DNA of 17,673 bases from Ruminococcaceae bacterium UBA6364 (GCA_002440045.1 DJRI01000096.1:1-17673); one strand, 5' to 3'. Numbered from the stretch's first letter, positions 7,141 to 14,472 are shown. The notes: a model not told the origin generated them from the letters alone. Numbers and translations are program-made.

Positions 7141-8826
7141 ATGACAAAATTAAAAAGAGCTTTTGCCGCTGTTTTGTGTATAATTTTAATGCTCTCGGCT
7201 TTTTCGGTCGGGGCGTATGCCGCCGATGACAGTAGATGGGTCGGCGCATGGAGCACCACTCCCGTAGAGGCTGTTGTTGAAAGCAACGGCGTAAAGCTTT
7301 CGGATTTTTTGATGAATTCAACCGTCAGAATTATTCTTAAACCCACTATTTCGGGCACAAGAGTTCGCTTTAAAATTTCAAACCGCTTCGGCAACACCGC
7401 AATTAAAATCAACGGAATAAACGTTGCGCGCGCCGTCGGGGAGGATTCAAACGAAATTCTTACCGAAACGATAATCCCCTTAAAGGTTCGCGGGGCAGAG
7501 TCGTTTTCTGTGGCGGCGGGCGAATACGCATACACAGACCCAGTTGATATGAAGGTCGAAGCGCTTGACGCAATTGCCGTGACGTATTATGTTTCGGCTT
7601 ATCAGCAAATGCGCACCGAGGGCTTTGTCGGCGCAAAGGCATACATCACAACAGGCAACAAGCTCACGGAAAAAACGCTTTCCAACAGCGTTCTTGCAAA
7701 AAACGAAATTTCGGGTCTTGCTTACAACACCATACCGTATCTTATTAATATGGACGTTTGGGCGAGCGACGCTTCGTCGATAGTGTTTATCGGCGACTCG
7801 ACCCTTGCAAACGACATTCCCGTGCTTGTTGCGCAAAAGCTTGTCGGCTCGGGCGTTAAGAACATAGGCGTTTTACAGCAGGCAGTCGCAGGAAACAGGC
7901 TTCTTTATGACGGCGTTGGGCTTATCGGCAATATTTACGGCCCCGCAACCGTTGACCGCTTCGCAGACGACGCAATAAAGCAAAAGGGCGTTTCAAAGAT
8001 TTTTGTAAAAGTCGGCGTTAACGACATTCTTCACCCGAGAACAAAAAGTATGAAGGGCAAAGCCCCTGAAGCTTCGGTTGAGGATATTATAAACGGCTAC
8101 AAAAAGCTTATTCACGACGCACACAAAAACGGCATTCAGATTTATTTCTTTGAAATTACCCCGTGGAAGGGCTACACAAGAGAGCTTTTGACAAGCGGCG
8201 TTGACCTTACATGGGACGAAGAAGCGCAGTCCGTTTGCGATGAAGTTAACGAATGGATAAGAACAAACAAAGAATCAGACGGGTATATTGACCTTTCTGT
8301 TTTAAGAGACGAAAGCGACATTTTCAAGCTTAAAGACATCTTCACAATAGACGGTGCGCATTTTGCCACAGAAGGGCAGATTGAAGCTGTTGACGCCATT
8401 CCCGAAAAGTTTTTGGGCGATTTTAAAGAGGCTTTGACCCCGCTTAAAACACTCATTTACGGCAACAACATTCCGTCGTGGGGCGAAAAAACCGAAAAGC
8501 CCGAAACCCCCGCAAACTCTTTGACGCCGGCTGTTAAAGACGAAACAAAGCCGAGCGAAAAGCCCTCTCAAAACGCGGAGGAAACAAGCGAAGAGGATAC
8601 AACTCAAAGCGCGGGCGAGGTTATAAACATCAACCACAATCCCGGCGCTGCTGACGGCATTTCAAATATGCAGGTCGGAACGGCGGTTAAAGGCAACAGC
8701 AATTCGTCTTTAAAAACACTGCTGTTTGTAATAAGCGGAATTTTACTTTTGCTGGCTCTTACAGCGGGCGTTATTGCCGCAGTGTTTATAGCTTCTAAAA
8801 AACGCGGCAAAAAGACGGTAAAGTAA
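7141..8826 (+). CDS. Secreted, membrane-tethered SGNH/GDSL hydrolase
   Basis: A 561-residue protein with a signal peptide (residues 1-27, cleavage after AYA), an N-terminal beta-rich module beginning WVGAWSTTPVE, and an SGNH esterase core. Block I is GDS at 218-220 (nucleophile S220), block III is GVND at 292-295 (N294), and block V is D404-x-x-H407. A low-complexity linker rich in E, K, P, T and S (about 460-505) leads to a hydrophobic helix near 527-551 and a short basic tail, so the enzyme is displayed on the outside of the membrane. Family members deacylate polysaccharides or lipids; the substrate is unknown. A frame extension back to 6985 runs through the lexA terminator and promoter, and GGAAGGTG before the ATG at 7141 fixes the start. 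The gene stands alone. Confidence 0.9.
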   Translation: MTKLKRAFAAVLCIILMLSAFSVGAYAADDSRWVGAWSTTPVEAVVESNGVKLSDFLMNSTVRIILKPTISGTRVRFKISNRFGNTAIKINGINVARAVGEDSNEILTETIIPLKVRGAESFSVAAGEYAYTDPVDMKVEALDAIAVTYYVSAYQQMRTEGFVGAKAYITTGNKLTEKTLSNSVLAKNEISGLAYNTIPYLINMDVWASDASSIVFIGDSTLANDIPVLVAQKLVGSGVKNIGVLQQAVAGNRLLYDGVGLIGNIYGPATVDRFADDAIKQKGVSKIFVKVGVNDILHPRTKSMKGKAPEASVEDIINGYKKLIHDAHKNGIQIYFFEITPWKGYTRELLTSGVDLTWDEEAQSVCDEVNEWIRTNKESDGYIDLSVLRDESDIFKLKDIFTIDGAHFATEGQIEAVDAIPEKFLGDFKEALTPLKTLIYGNNIPSWGEKTEKPETPANSLTPAVKDETKPSEKPSQNAEETSEEDTTQSAGEVININHNPGAADGISNMQVGTAVKGNSNSSLKTLLFVISGILLLLALTAGVIAAVFIASKKRGKKTVK

Positions 8827-8847
8827 CATTATAATATTTTATGAAAT

Positions 8848-8885
8848 AAAAAACGGGTTGCAGTTAGGCGACCCGTTTTTTCTTT
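8848..8885 (+). terminator. Terminator after the SGNH hydrolase gene
   Basis: AAAAAACGGGT (8848-8858) pairs with ACCCGTTTTTT (8871-8881) around a 12-base loop and runs into a T-tract. The A-run makes it usable on both strands. Confidence 0.85.
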
Positions 8886-8933
8886 TCCAAAAAAATTTTT
8901 AAAAATATGTCCAAAAAATTTTTTAAAAATACC
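8886..8933. repeat. Tandem 24-bp A/T-tract repeat upstream of the MerR promoter
   Basis: Two head-to-tail copies of TCC + A-run + T-run + AAAAATA- fill the gap between the terminator and the -35 box. Phased A-tracts here could bend the DNA or act as an UP element for the downstream promoter; that role is inference. Confidence 0.55.
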
Positions 8934-8935
8934 CC

Positions 8936-8966
8936 TTGACTTTGAGTAAACTCTAAGGTATACAAT
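8936..8966 (+). promoter_or_regulatory. MerR-type promoter with 19-nt spacer and operator dyad
   Basis: TTGACT (8936-8941), a 19-base spacer and TACAAT (8961-8966). The overlong spacer carries the imperfect dyad CTTTGAGTAAACTCTAAGG (8940-8958). This is the classic arrangement that MerR-family activators untwist, and it resembles the boxes of the AdhR/NmlR branch. It drives merR itself and, by spacing, the four genes behind it. Confidence 0.85.
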
Positions 8967-8990
8967 ATGAATTAAGCGAGGTGAAAAAGC

Positions 8991-9401
8991 GTGACGATAA
9001 AAGAAGTAAGCGAAAAATACGGAATTTCGAGCGACACATTGAGGTATTACGAACGCGTCGGAATGATTCCGCCGGTCGAAAGAACAGAGGGCGGAATACG
9101 AAATTACGGCGAAGACGATATAAAATGGGTCGAGCTTGTTTTGTGTATGCGTTCTGCGGGGCTTCCGATAGAAGCGATAATCGAATATGTAAGGCTTTCA
9201 AGGCTCGGCGACTCAACGTTCAAAGCGCGTCTTGAGCTTTTGTCGGAGCAGCGCGAGGCGCTTATTTCACAAAAAGAAAAAATAGACGAGATGTTAAGCC
9301 GCCTTAACTACAAAATTTCAAAGTATGAAGAAGCGGTGAAAACAGGCAAAATCTCATGGGACGAAAAACCCTGTGAATGTTTAAGAGAGGAGCAAAAATA
9401 A
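8991..9401 (+). CDS. MerR-family transcriptional regulator (AdhR/NmlR-like)
   Basis: A 136-residue activator. Residues 1-70 are the MerR DNA-binding domain, opening TIKEVSEKYGISSDTLRYYE and followed by a long dimerisation helix (about 80-118). The GTG start is set by GAGGTG at 8978-8983, seven bases upstream. The effector region is short and has no metal-binding loop of the classic mercury or copper type, but the tail carries a CEC motif at residues 129-131 that could sense thiols or metal; this is inference. It shares one base with the next gene (TAATG) and sits under the 19-nt spacer promoter it probably controls. The co-transcribed aldo/keto reductases suggest a reactive carbonyl or redox signal. 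Confidence 0.9.
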   Translation: MTIKEVSEKYGISSDTLRYYERVGMIPPVERTEGGIRNYGEDDIKWVELVLCMRSAGLPIEAIIEYVRLSRLGDSTFKARLELLSEQREALISQKEKIDEMLSRLNYKISKYEEAVKTGKISWDEKPCECLREEQK

Positions 9402-10516
9402 TGACTTTTCCCGGCGTTAAGAAAAATTTCGGCTTTGGCTGTATGCGCCTTCCTATGAACGGCGAAAACGTAGACCTTAAAGAGTTTTCAAAAATGGTCG
9501 ATATGTTTATGGCAGAGGGCTTCAACTATTTCGACACGGCGCGTGTCTATCTTGCCACCAAAAGCGAAAGCGCAATAGGCGAGTGTATTTCGGCGCGTTA
9601 CCCGCGCGAAAGCTTTATTCTTACCGACAAGCTTTCAAATTCGCTTTTTAACAGCGAGGAAGAAATAAGGCCTCTTCTTGAAACACAGCTTGAAGCCTGC
9701 AAAACCGATTATTTTGATTTTTATCTTATGCACGCCCAAAGCAAAAGCATTTTTGAAAAATACAAAAAATGCCGCGCATACGAAACGGCGCTTGAATTTA
9801 AAAAAGAGGGCAAAATAAAGCACCTCGGCATTTCTTTCCACGATACGGCAGACGTGCTTGACGAAATACTTACCGAGTACCCCGAGGTTGAGGTTGTTCA
9901 GATTCAGCTTAATTACGTCGATTTTGACGACCCCGCCGTTCAGAGCAAAAAATGCTATGACGTGTGCGTAAAGCACAACAAACCCGTTATAATTATGGAG
10001 CCTGTAAAGGGCGGCACTCTTGTGAATTTGCCCGACGAAGCAAAAAAAGTGTTTGAAGAGCAAAACGGCGGCTCGCCCGCAAGCTATGCAATACGCTTTG
10101 CGGCAGGCTTTGAAAATGTGTTTATGGTGCTTTCGGGCATGAGCAACACAGAGCAAATGCTTGATAACCTTTCTTATATGAAAGACTTTAAGCCGTTAAG
10201 CGACAGCGAGCACGAAGCCGTTTTAAAGGTCAGCGAAATACTTAAAAAACAGCACCTTATTCCGTGTACCGCGTGCCGCTATTGCACCGACGGCTGCCCG
10301 AAGCACATTCTGATTCCCGATTTGTTTTCGTGTATGAACGCAAAAAATGTTTATCACGATTGGAATGCCGATTATTATTACGAAGAGGTCTACACCAAAA
10401 AAGGCGGCAAGGCTTCGGACTGCATAGAATGCGGGAAGTGCGAAAGAAGCTGTCCGCAGCACCTTGAAATAAGAAAGCTTCTTAAAGATGTTGTAGAAGA
10501 GTTTGAAAAGAAATGA
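9401..10516 (+). CDS. Aldo/keto reductase with C-terminal 2x[4Fe-4S] ferredoxin domain (copy 1)
   Basis: A 371-residue fusion of an aldo/keto reductase barrel (1 to about 280) with a bacterial ferredoxin module. The canonical tetrad is intact: D45 and Y50 in YFDTARVY, K77 in LTDK, and H111 in YLMH. The ferredoxin part has C289-x2-C292-x2-C295-x3-C299-P and C341-x2-C344-x2-C347-x3-C351-P, enough for two 4Fe-4S clusters. Reducing power could therefore come from or go to ferredoxin rather than only NADPH. The start at 9401 is preceded by AGAGGAG (9386-9392); an in-frame ATG at 9377 lies inside merR. It overlaps the second reductase by four bases (ATGA). The substrate is unknown. Confidence 0.9.
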   Translation: MTFPGVKKNFGFGCMRLPMNGENVDLKEFSKMVDMFMAEGFNYFDTARVYLATKSESAIGECISARYPRESFILTDKLSNSLFNSEEEIRPLLETQLEACKTDYFDFYLMHAQSKSIFEKYKKCRAYETALEFKKEGKIKHLGISFHDTADVLDEILTEYPEVEVVQIQLNYVDFDDPAVQSKKCYDVCVKHNKPVIIMEPVKGGTLVNLPDEAKKVFEEQNGGSPASYAIRFAAGFENVFMVLSGMSNTEQMLDNLSYMKDFKPLSDSEHEAVLKVSEILKKQHLIPCTACRYCTDGCPKHILIPDLFSCMNAKNVYHDWNADYYYEEVYTKKGGKASDCIECGKCERSCPQHLEIRKLLKDVVEEFEKK

Positions 10517-11619
10517 AAGAATACAGAAAATTAAAACGCGGAGATGAAAATATCTGCACGCTCGGTCTCGGAATGGGCGGAATACAAAACGCACCGCCCG
10601 AAGAAATTGAAAAGGTTATAAGAAATGCCGCCGAGAACGGAATAAACTTTTTTGACCTTTGCGCGGGCGGGGCTTCTGTTTATGAGCCGTTCGGCAACGC
10701 GATAAAGGATATAAGAAAAGACGTGTATTTTCAGCTTCATTTCGGCGCGGTTTATAACGAAAAGGGCGAATACGGCTGGTCGCGCAATCTTAAAAAGATT
10801 AAAGAGACGTTTTCAAAGGAGATGACGTTACTTAAAACCGATTATGCCGATTTCGGATTTCTTCATTGCGTCGATGAAGAAAACGACATTCGCGATATTG
10901 AAGAAAACGGCATTTTTGATTACGTCAAAGAGCTTAAAAGCCGCGGCATTTTGCATCATCTCGGGTTTTCGTCGCATACGCCGTCGGTTGCAAACGCGCT
11001 TTTGGATACGGGGCTTTTTGATATTATGATGTTCTCGATAAACGCCGCATACGATTTTCAGTACGGCGACGAGTACGGCATAGGCACCGTTTCACAGCGC
11101 GCCGAGTTGTTTCGCCGCTGTGAGCGCGACGGCGTGGGAATTTCGGTTATGAAGCCGTTCCACGGCGGAAAGCTGCTTCAAAAAAGCTCTTCGCCGTTTA
11201 AAACGGCGCTTACAAAAAATCAATGTCTTCAGTATGTGCTCGACAGACCTGCCGTTGTTGCGGCAGTCCCCGGGGTGCGAAGCTGTGACGACCTTTGTGA
11301 GCTTCTTAAGTTTTTTGACTCATCGCGCGAGGAAAACGACTATTCCGTAATAGCGGGCTTTACGCCCGAAAGCGCCGTCGGAAGCTGTGTTTACTGCAAT
11401 CACTGCGAGCCTTGCCCCGCGGGGATTGACATAGGGCTTGTCAACAAATATTACGACCTTTCGCTTGCGGGCGACAAAATGGCGCACGACCATTATAAAA
11501 AACTTAAAGTCAACGCCGACGCCTGCATTTCCTGCGGCCACTGCAACAGGCGCTGTCCGTTTAAAGTGAAACAGCAGGAACGAATGAACAAAATTTCAAA
11601 ATATTTTATAGGAGAATGA
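10513..11619 (+). CDS. Aldo/keto reductase-like protein with C-terminal ferredoxin domain (copy 2, altered active site)
   Basis: A 368-residue paralogue-like neighbour of the preceding gene. The barrel keeps D48 (NFFDLCAG), a tyrosine in the right area (Y57) and H118 (FGFLHC). The segment that should hold the catalytic lysine reads VYFQLHFG (71-78), so the lysine is replaced by Q/L. From memory this FDLCAGGA...VYFQLHFG clade is recurrent in Clostridia, so the change is probably a fixed trait rather than decay. Two cluster motifs follow: CVYCNHCEPCP and CISCGHCNRRCP. The first has 2-2-2 spacing, unusual against the 2-2-3 of the second. It may work as a heteromer or electron-transfer partner with copy 1. 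Translation is coupled through the ATGA overlap. Confidence 0.87.
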   Translation: MKEYRKLKRGDENICTLGLGMGGIQNAPPEEIEKVIRNAAENGINFFDLCAGGASVYEPFGNAIKDIRKDVYFQLHFGAVYNEKGEYGWSRNLKKIKETFSKEMTLLKTDYADFGFLHCVDEENDIRDIEENGIFDYVKELKSRGILHHLGFSSHTPSVANALLDTGLFDIMMFSINAAYDFQYGDEYGIGTVSQRAELFRRCERDGVGISVMKPFHGGKLLQKSSSPFKTALTKNQCLQYVLDRPAVVAAVPGVRSCDDLCELLKFFDSSREENDYSVIAGFTPESAVGSCVYCNHCEPCPAGIDIGLVNKYYDLSLAGDKMAHDHYKKLKVNADACISCGHCNRRCPFKVKQQERMNKISKYFIGE

Positions 11620-11623
11620 TATT

Positions 11624-12208
11624 ATGCTTGAAAATGTACTTAAAAGAAAAACGGTTTCTGAAAGAACGGCAGTTACCGTTAAAATGATTGTTGCGGCAGG
11701 CTGTGTCGCACTTGCGGTTGTTTTGCCGCAGTTAGCTCACCTTGCAGTCGGCGCTAAGGCAGGCATAATGCTTTTGCCGATGTATCTTCCCGTGGTGCTC
11801 GGCGCATGCGTGCTCGGCTCAAAATACGGCGCTTTTGTCGGCGTTATTTCGCCCGTTTTAAGCTATCTTTTAACCTCGGCGTTCGGCAATGCAATGCCTG
11901 CGCTTGAAAGACTTCCGTTTATGGCGGCGGAGCTTCTTGTTTTTGCTGTTGTCTGCGGCGCTTTTTCAAAGAAAATCTCTGATAAGCCCGCACTTTCTTT
12001 TGCCGCCGTCGCGCTTTCGGCACTTTGCGGCAGAGGAATGTTTTTGCTCCTCTCGGTTATTTTCAAGGGCGTCGTATCCTTTACGCCCGCTATGATATGG
12101 TCGCAGATTTTAACGGGTATTCCCGGGCTTCTTTTACAGCTCGTGCTTGTTCCCGTAACAGTTATGTGGCTTAACAAATGCCTTAACAGGAGCAAAAATA
12201 ATGACTGA
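11624..12208 (+). CDS. ECF transporter S-component-like integral membrane protein
   Basis: A 194-residue protein with five to six hydrophobic helices: about 18-38, 45-62, 66-85, 95-112, 122-145 and 155-182. Length, helix count and the small-residue-rich loops (LPVVLGACVLGSKYGAFVGV) fit the substrate-binding S components of energy-coupling-factor vitamin or metal transporters, which share a common T/A/A' module encoded elsewhere. The cargo cannot be read from the sequence. GGAG (11611-11614) precedes the ATG, which follows the previous stop by 4 bases, and its end overlaps the DUF1893 gene by 8 bases. Its place in a redox operon suggests uptake of a cofactor or precursor used by the reductases; this is inference. 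Confidence 0.75.
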   Translation: MLENVLKRKTVSERTAVTVKMIVAAGCVALAVVLPQLAHLAVGAKAGIMLLPMYLPVVLGACVLGSKYGAFVGVISPVLSYLLTSAFGNAMPALERLPFMAAELLVFAVVCGAFSKKISDKPALSFAAVALSALCGRGMFLLLSVIFKGVVSFTPAMIWSQILTGIPGLLLQLVLVPVTVMWLNKCLNRSKNND

Positions 12209-12626
12209 TTTAATGCTTGCAAAAGAAGAGCTTTCGCGCCATACGCTGGCGCTTGCAAAAGACGGTGAGGTAATAACAAGCGATAAGCGCGGCGTTGCGC
12301 CTATGGTCGATTTTTTGCGCGAGGGAAAAAGCTTTTCGGGCTTTTTTGCCGCAGACAAGGTGATAGGCAAAGCGGCGGCGATGCTGTTTATTAAAGCCGG
12401 CGTAAAAGAGGTTTTCGGCGAGACGGTTTCCCAAAGCGCAAAAGAGCTTTTTGAGTCCTGCGGCGTCAGGGTTTCATATAACACGCTTGTTCCCTATATC
12501 ATTAATCGCGACAAAACGGGAATGTGCCCGATGGAAAGCACCGTCTTTTCCGTTTCGGATGTTGAAACCGGCGTTAAGCTTATATTTGAAAAGCTTGACA
12601 AAATGAGAGAAAAACAAGTAAAATAA
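12201..12626 (+). CDS. DUF1893 family protein
   Basis: A 141-residue soluble protein. Signature segments of DUF1893 are visible: HTLALAKDGEVITSDKRGVAP near 14-34, AADKVIGKAAAMLF near 50-63 and GMCPMEST near 107-114. The family representative TM1506 of Thermotoga maritima is known to adopt a cytidine-deaminase-like fold without an established reaction. C109 in the CPME motif is the obvious candidate functional residue. It is the last gene of the MerR operon, overlapping the membrane protein gene by eight bases, with AGGAGC (12187-12192) as ribosome site. The operon ends directly at a palindromic repeat three bases after the stop. Confidence 0.87.
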   Translation: MTDLMLAKEELSRHTLALAKDGEVITSDKRGVAPMVDFLREGKSFSGFFAADKVIGKAAAMLFIKAGVKEVFGETVSQSAKELFESCGVRVSYNTLVPYIINRDKTGMCPMESTVFSVSDVETGVKLIFEKLDKMREKQVK

Positions 12627-12628
12627 AG

Positions 12629-12907
12629 TTAGGCATAAGAGGGTCGAACCGATACGCCCTAAAAGCTTTATTTTCCGCATCCTCGGGCGTTTTTCTCCTT
12701 GCGATACGAAAGTATTGCTTCGTAGAAGAAACACCCGATTATACGAAAACCAAAGCTTTTTGGGTGCTTGCAGTTTTAAAATGCCATATTTTTGTCGGTA
12801 CAAGGAAAAAAACGAAGCAATGCTGTCGCCTTGCGAGGCTTTTTGACGCAGTAACGGCGAAAAGAGGGCATTTTAAAACCGTATCGGTTCGGCTCTCTTA
12901 TGCCTAA
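12629..12907. mobile_element. 279-bp palindromic interspersed repeat (MITE-like)
   Basis: The ends form 28-bp inverted repeats (12629-12656 and 12880-12907) with 26 matches, starting TTAGGCATAAGAG. Inside are further inverted pairs: 12657-12669 with 12752-12764 (12 of 13), and a perfect 13-bp pair at 12773-12785 and 12867-12879. A 7-bp stem with a GAAA loop lies at 12701-12718. The two internal arms are also partly inverted copies of each other. There is no credible coding frame. The outermost TA/TA could be a target duplication of the IS630/mariner type, with GGCATAAGAG as the true end; this is inference. The same terminus recurs at the right edge of the window and, shortened, at 5304-5351. 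Confidence 0.75.
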
Positions 12908-12921
12908 GGCAAAACAATGCG

Positions 12922-12956
12922 GCGGCTTTTTTCGGCAATATCCGAAGAGAAGCCGC
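12922..12956. terminator. Hairpin downstream of the repeat, possible terminator
   Basis: GCGGC + T-run + CGG (12922-12935) pairs with CCGAAGAGAAGCCGC (12942-12956) with one extra base and wobbles. The T-tract that follows is weak (GAATTTATTTT), so the terminator call is moderate. Confidence 0.5.
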
Positions 12957-12965
12957 CCGAATTTA

Positions 12966-13016
12966 TTTTAAAAGAGCACGCGGCGCACATCGCTGTCAGC
13001 GTTCAGTCTTTTAAAA
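12966..13016 (+). other. Inverted repeat in the leader of the methyltransferase gene
   Basis: TTTTAAAAG (12966-12974) and CTTTTAAAA (13008-13016) enclose a GC-rich 33-base stretch that itself contains the small stem CGCTGTCAGCG. It could be a structured leader or an operator. No known riboswitch consensus was recognised. The rest of the gap 12908-13050 shows nothing more. Confidence 0.35.
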
Positions 13017-13050
13017 GTGAAAAATCAGAAAACAACAGGGAGGACTCAAT

Positions 13051-13650
13051 ATGAAATTTCCGCTTGAAGAACGTTTTTCTTACGCCGTTCTCGCAATTAT
13101 CGCGCTTGCCGTTTTTTACGGTATATATTTTTCAAAAACGCTTATTCAGAAAAAACACGGAATAAAAACAAGGCAAATAGGCAGAAGAAAAGAAAAATCA
13201 ATTCACACGGTCGAGCTTTTAATGAGCGCCGCAACGCTTTGCGCGCCCGCGTCTCAGCTTTTGTCAATCGCTCTTAATTGGAATTATATGCCCCAAAACG
13301 CGCGGTTTACGGGCTTTTTAATCGCAATTCTCGGAGATATTGTTTTTCTTGTTTCGGTAATTTGTATGAAAGACAGCTGGCGCGCCGGCATCCCGGACAA
13401 AGATAAAACAACGCTTGTTACAACGGGCATCTATAAATACAGCCGAAATCCGGCATTTCTCGGGTTTGATTTTATGTATATCGGCGTGCTTCTTATGTAT
13501 TTAAATCCGCTTAACGCAGTCTTTTCGCTTTTCGCAATAGTTATGCTTCATATGCAGATTTTGCAGGAGGAAAAATATCTTGCCACCGTGTTCGGCGACA
13601 GCTACCGCGAATATAAAAAACACGTTTTTCGCTATCTCGGCAGAAAATAA
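13051..13650 (+). CDS. ICMT/PEMT-type membrane methyltransferase family protein
   Basis: A 199-residue integral membrane protein with hydrophobic segments near 9-28, 52-72, 86-107 and 137-168. The C-terminal half holds the SAM-binding pattern of isoprenylcysteine carboxyl methyltransferase and phospholipid methyltransferase relatives: TTGIYKYSRNPAFLGF near 127-142, and EEKYLATVFGDSYREYKKHV near 173-192. Bacterial members are mostly uncharacterised and may methylate lipids or small thiols. GGGAGGA (13036-13042) precedes the ATG. The gene stands between a structured leader and a weak hairpin (AAGCCC...GGGCTT, 13656-13682), and appears monocistronic. Confidence 0.8.
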   Translation: MKFPLEERFSYAVLAIIALAVFYGIYFSKTLIQKKHGIKTRQIGRRKEKSIHTVELLMSAATLCAPASQLLSIALNWNYMPQNARFTGFLIAILGDIVFLVSVICMKDSWRAGIPDKDKTTLVTTGIYKYSRNPAFLGFDFMYIGVLLMYLNPLNAVFSLFAIVMLHMQILQEEKYLATVFGDSYREYKKHVFRYLGRK

Positions 13651-13679
13651 GCGGCAAAGCCCTATTGTTTATTTTGGGC

Positions 13680-13708
13680 TTGTTAGACGGCGCATAATAT
13701 GTTAAAAT
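13680..13708 (+). promoter_or_regulatory. Candidate promoter of the alarmone synthetase gene
   Basis: TTGTTA (13680-13685), 17-base spacer, TAAAAT (13703-13708). Use of this pair would leave a very short leader before the ribosome site at 13713-13720; an upstream TAATAT at 13695-13700 is an alternative -10 without a clear -35. Confidence 0.4.
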
Positions 13709-13726
13709 GTTTGCGAGGTGATAATT

Positions 13727-14431
13727 TTGACGGAAGTAACGGCGGAAACTCCGCTTTTTGAAACCGCTCACGAAATCCTCGTTATGCGGAATTTGTATGA
13801 GTCTGCGGTAAAGCAGTTAAGGCTCAAGCTTGAAATTATCAACAGCGAATTTAACGTGATGTATGCGCGCAACCCCATTCACCACATAGAAAGCCGCGTA
13901 AAGTCGCTTGACAGCATTGTTTCAAAGCTCAAAAAGAAAAACGAGCCGCTGACAATTGATTCGGCTATGAAAAACGTTAACGATATTGCGGGCGTCAGGG
14001 TAGTTTGCAACTATATTGACGATGTTTACCGCGTGGCTGAAATGCTTGAACGCCAAAAGGACCTTGAAATAGTAAAGCGGCAGGACTACATTAAAACGCC
14101 CAACTACAACGGCTACCGCTCGCTTCACCTTGATATAAGGCTTCCTGTTTATCTTTCAGACAGAACGGAATATGTCGTTGCGGAAATACAGCTTCGCACA
14201 ATCGCCATGGATTTTTGGGCAAGCCTTGAGCACGATATACGTTATAAAGCGGATAAATCGCTTTTACCCGAGGGCATTAACGAAGAAATGCTTTTGTGCG
14301 CCGGCAAAATAGCCGAAATCGACTGCCAGATGCAGGATATGTATAAAAGAATAAAGGCTTCGGGCAAAAAGGCGGCAAAAGAAGCGGCTGAAAACGAAAG
14401 CGGCAAGCGCTTTCTTGACAAAAAAGCCTAA
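13727..14431 (+). CDS. relQ: Small alarmone synthetase, (p)ppGpp synthase (RelQ/YjbM-like)
   Basis: A 234-residue single-domain RelA/SpoT synthetase, lacking the HD hydrolase and TGS/ACT domains of long Rel. Visible motifs are NDIAGVRVVCNYIDDVYRV (substrate and Mg site), the G-loop segment TPNYNGYRSLHLDIR with the stacking Tyr, and AEIQLRTIAMDFWASLEH. It would transfer pyrophosphate from ATP to GDP or GTP during wall or antibiotic stress. The start is TTG at 13727, six bases after GCGAGGTG (13713-13720); the GTG within that ribosome site is rejected. The lysine/alanine-rich C-terminal tail (about 205-234) is probably helical. A TetR gene follows after 41 bases and may be co-transcribed. Confidence 0.92.
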   Translation: MTEVTAETPLFETAHEILVMRNLYESAVKQLRLKLEIINSEFNVMYARNPIHHIESRVKSLDSIVSKLKKKNEPLTIDSAMKNVNDIAGVRVVCNYIDDVYRVAEMLERQKDLEIVKRQDYIKTPNYNGYRSLHLDIRLPVYLSDRTEYVVAEIQLRTIAMDFWASLEHDIRYKADKSLLPEGINEEMLLCAGKIAEIDCQMQDMYKRIKASGKKAAKEAAENESGKRFLDKKA

Positions 14432-14472
14432 GGCAGTTAAAATAAACAGAAAAAAAGAAAGCCGGTGCAGTT

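Noticed and set aside
7480..7836. A minus-strand frame of 118 codons
   Set aside because: It is antisense to the SGNH hydrolase core with its catalytic motifs and has no independent signals.
9635..10156. A 173-codon minus-strand frame
   Set aside because: It is a shadow of the first aldo/keto reductase, whose active-site and Fe-S motifs fix the real strand.
12474..12803. A minus-strand frame of 109 codons across the DUF1893 end and the palindromic repeat
   Set aside because: It overlaps a clear gene antisense and runs through the repeat's inverted arms; no start signal or family features.
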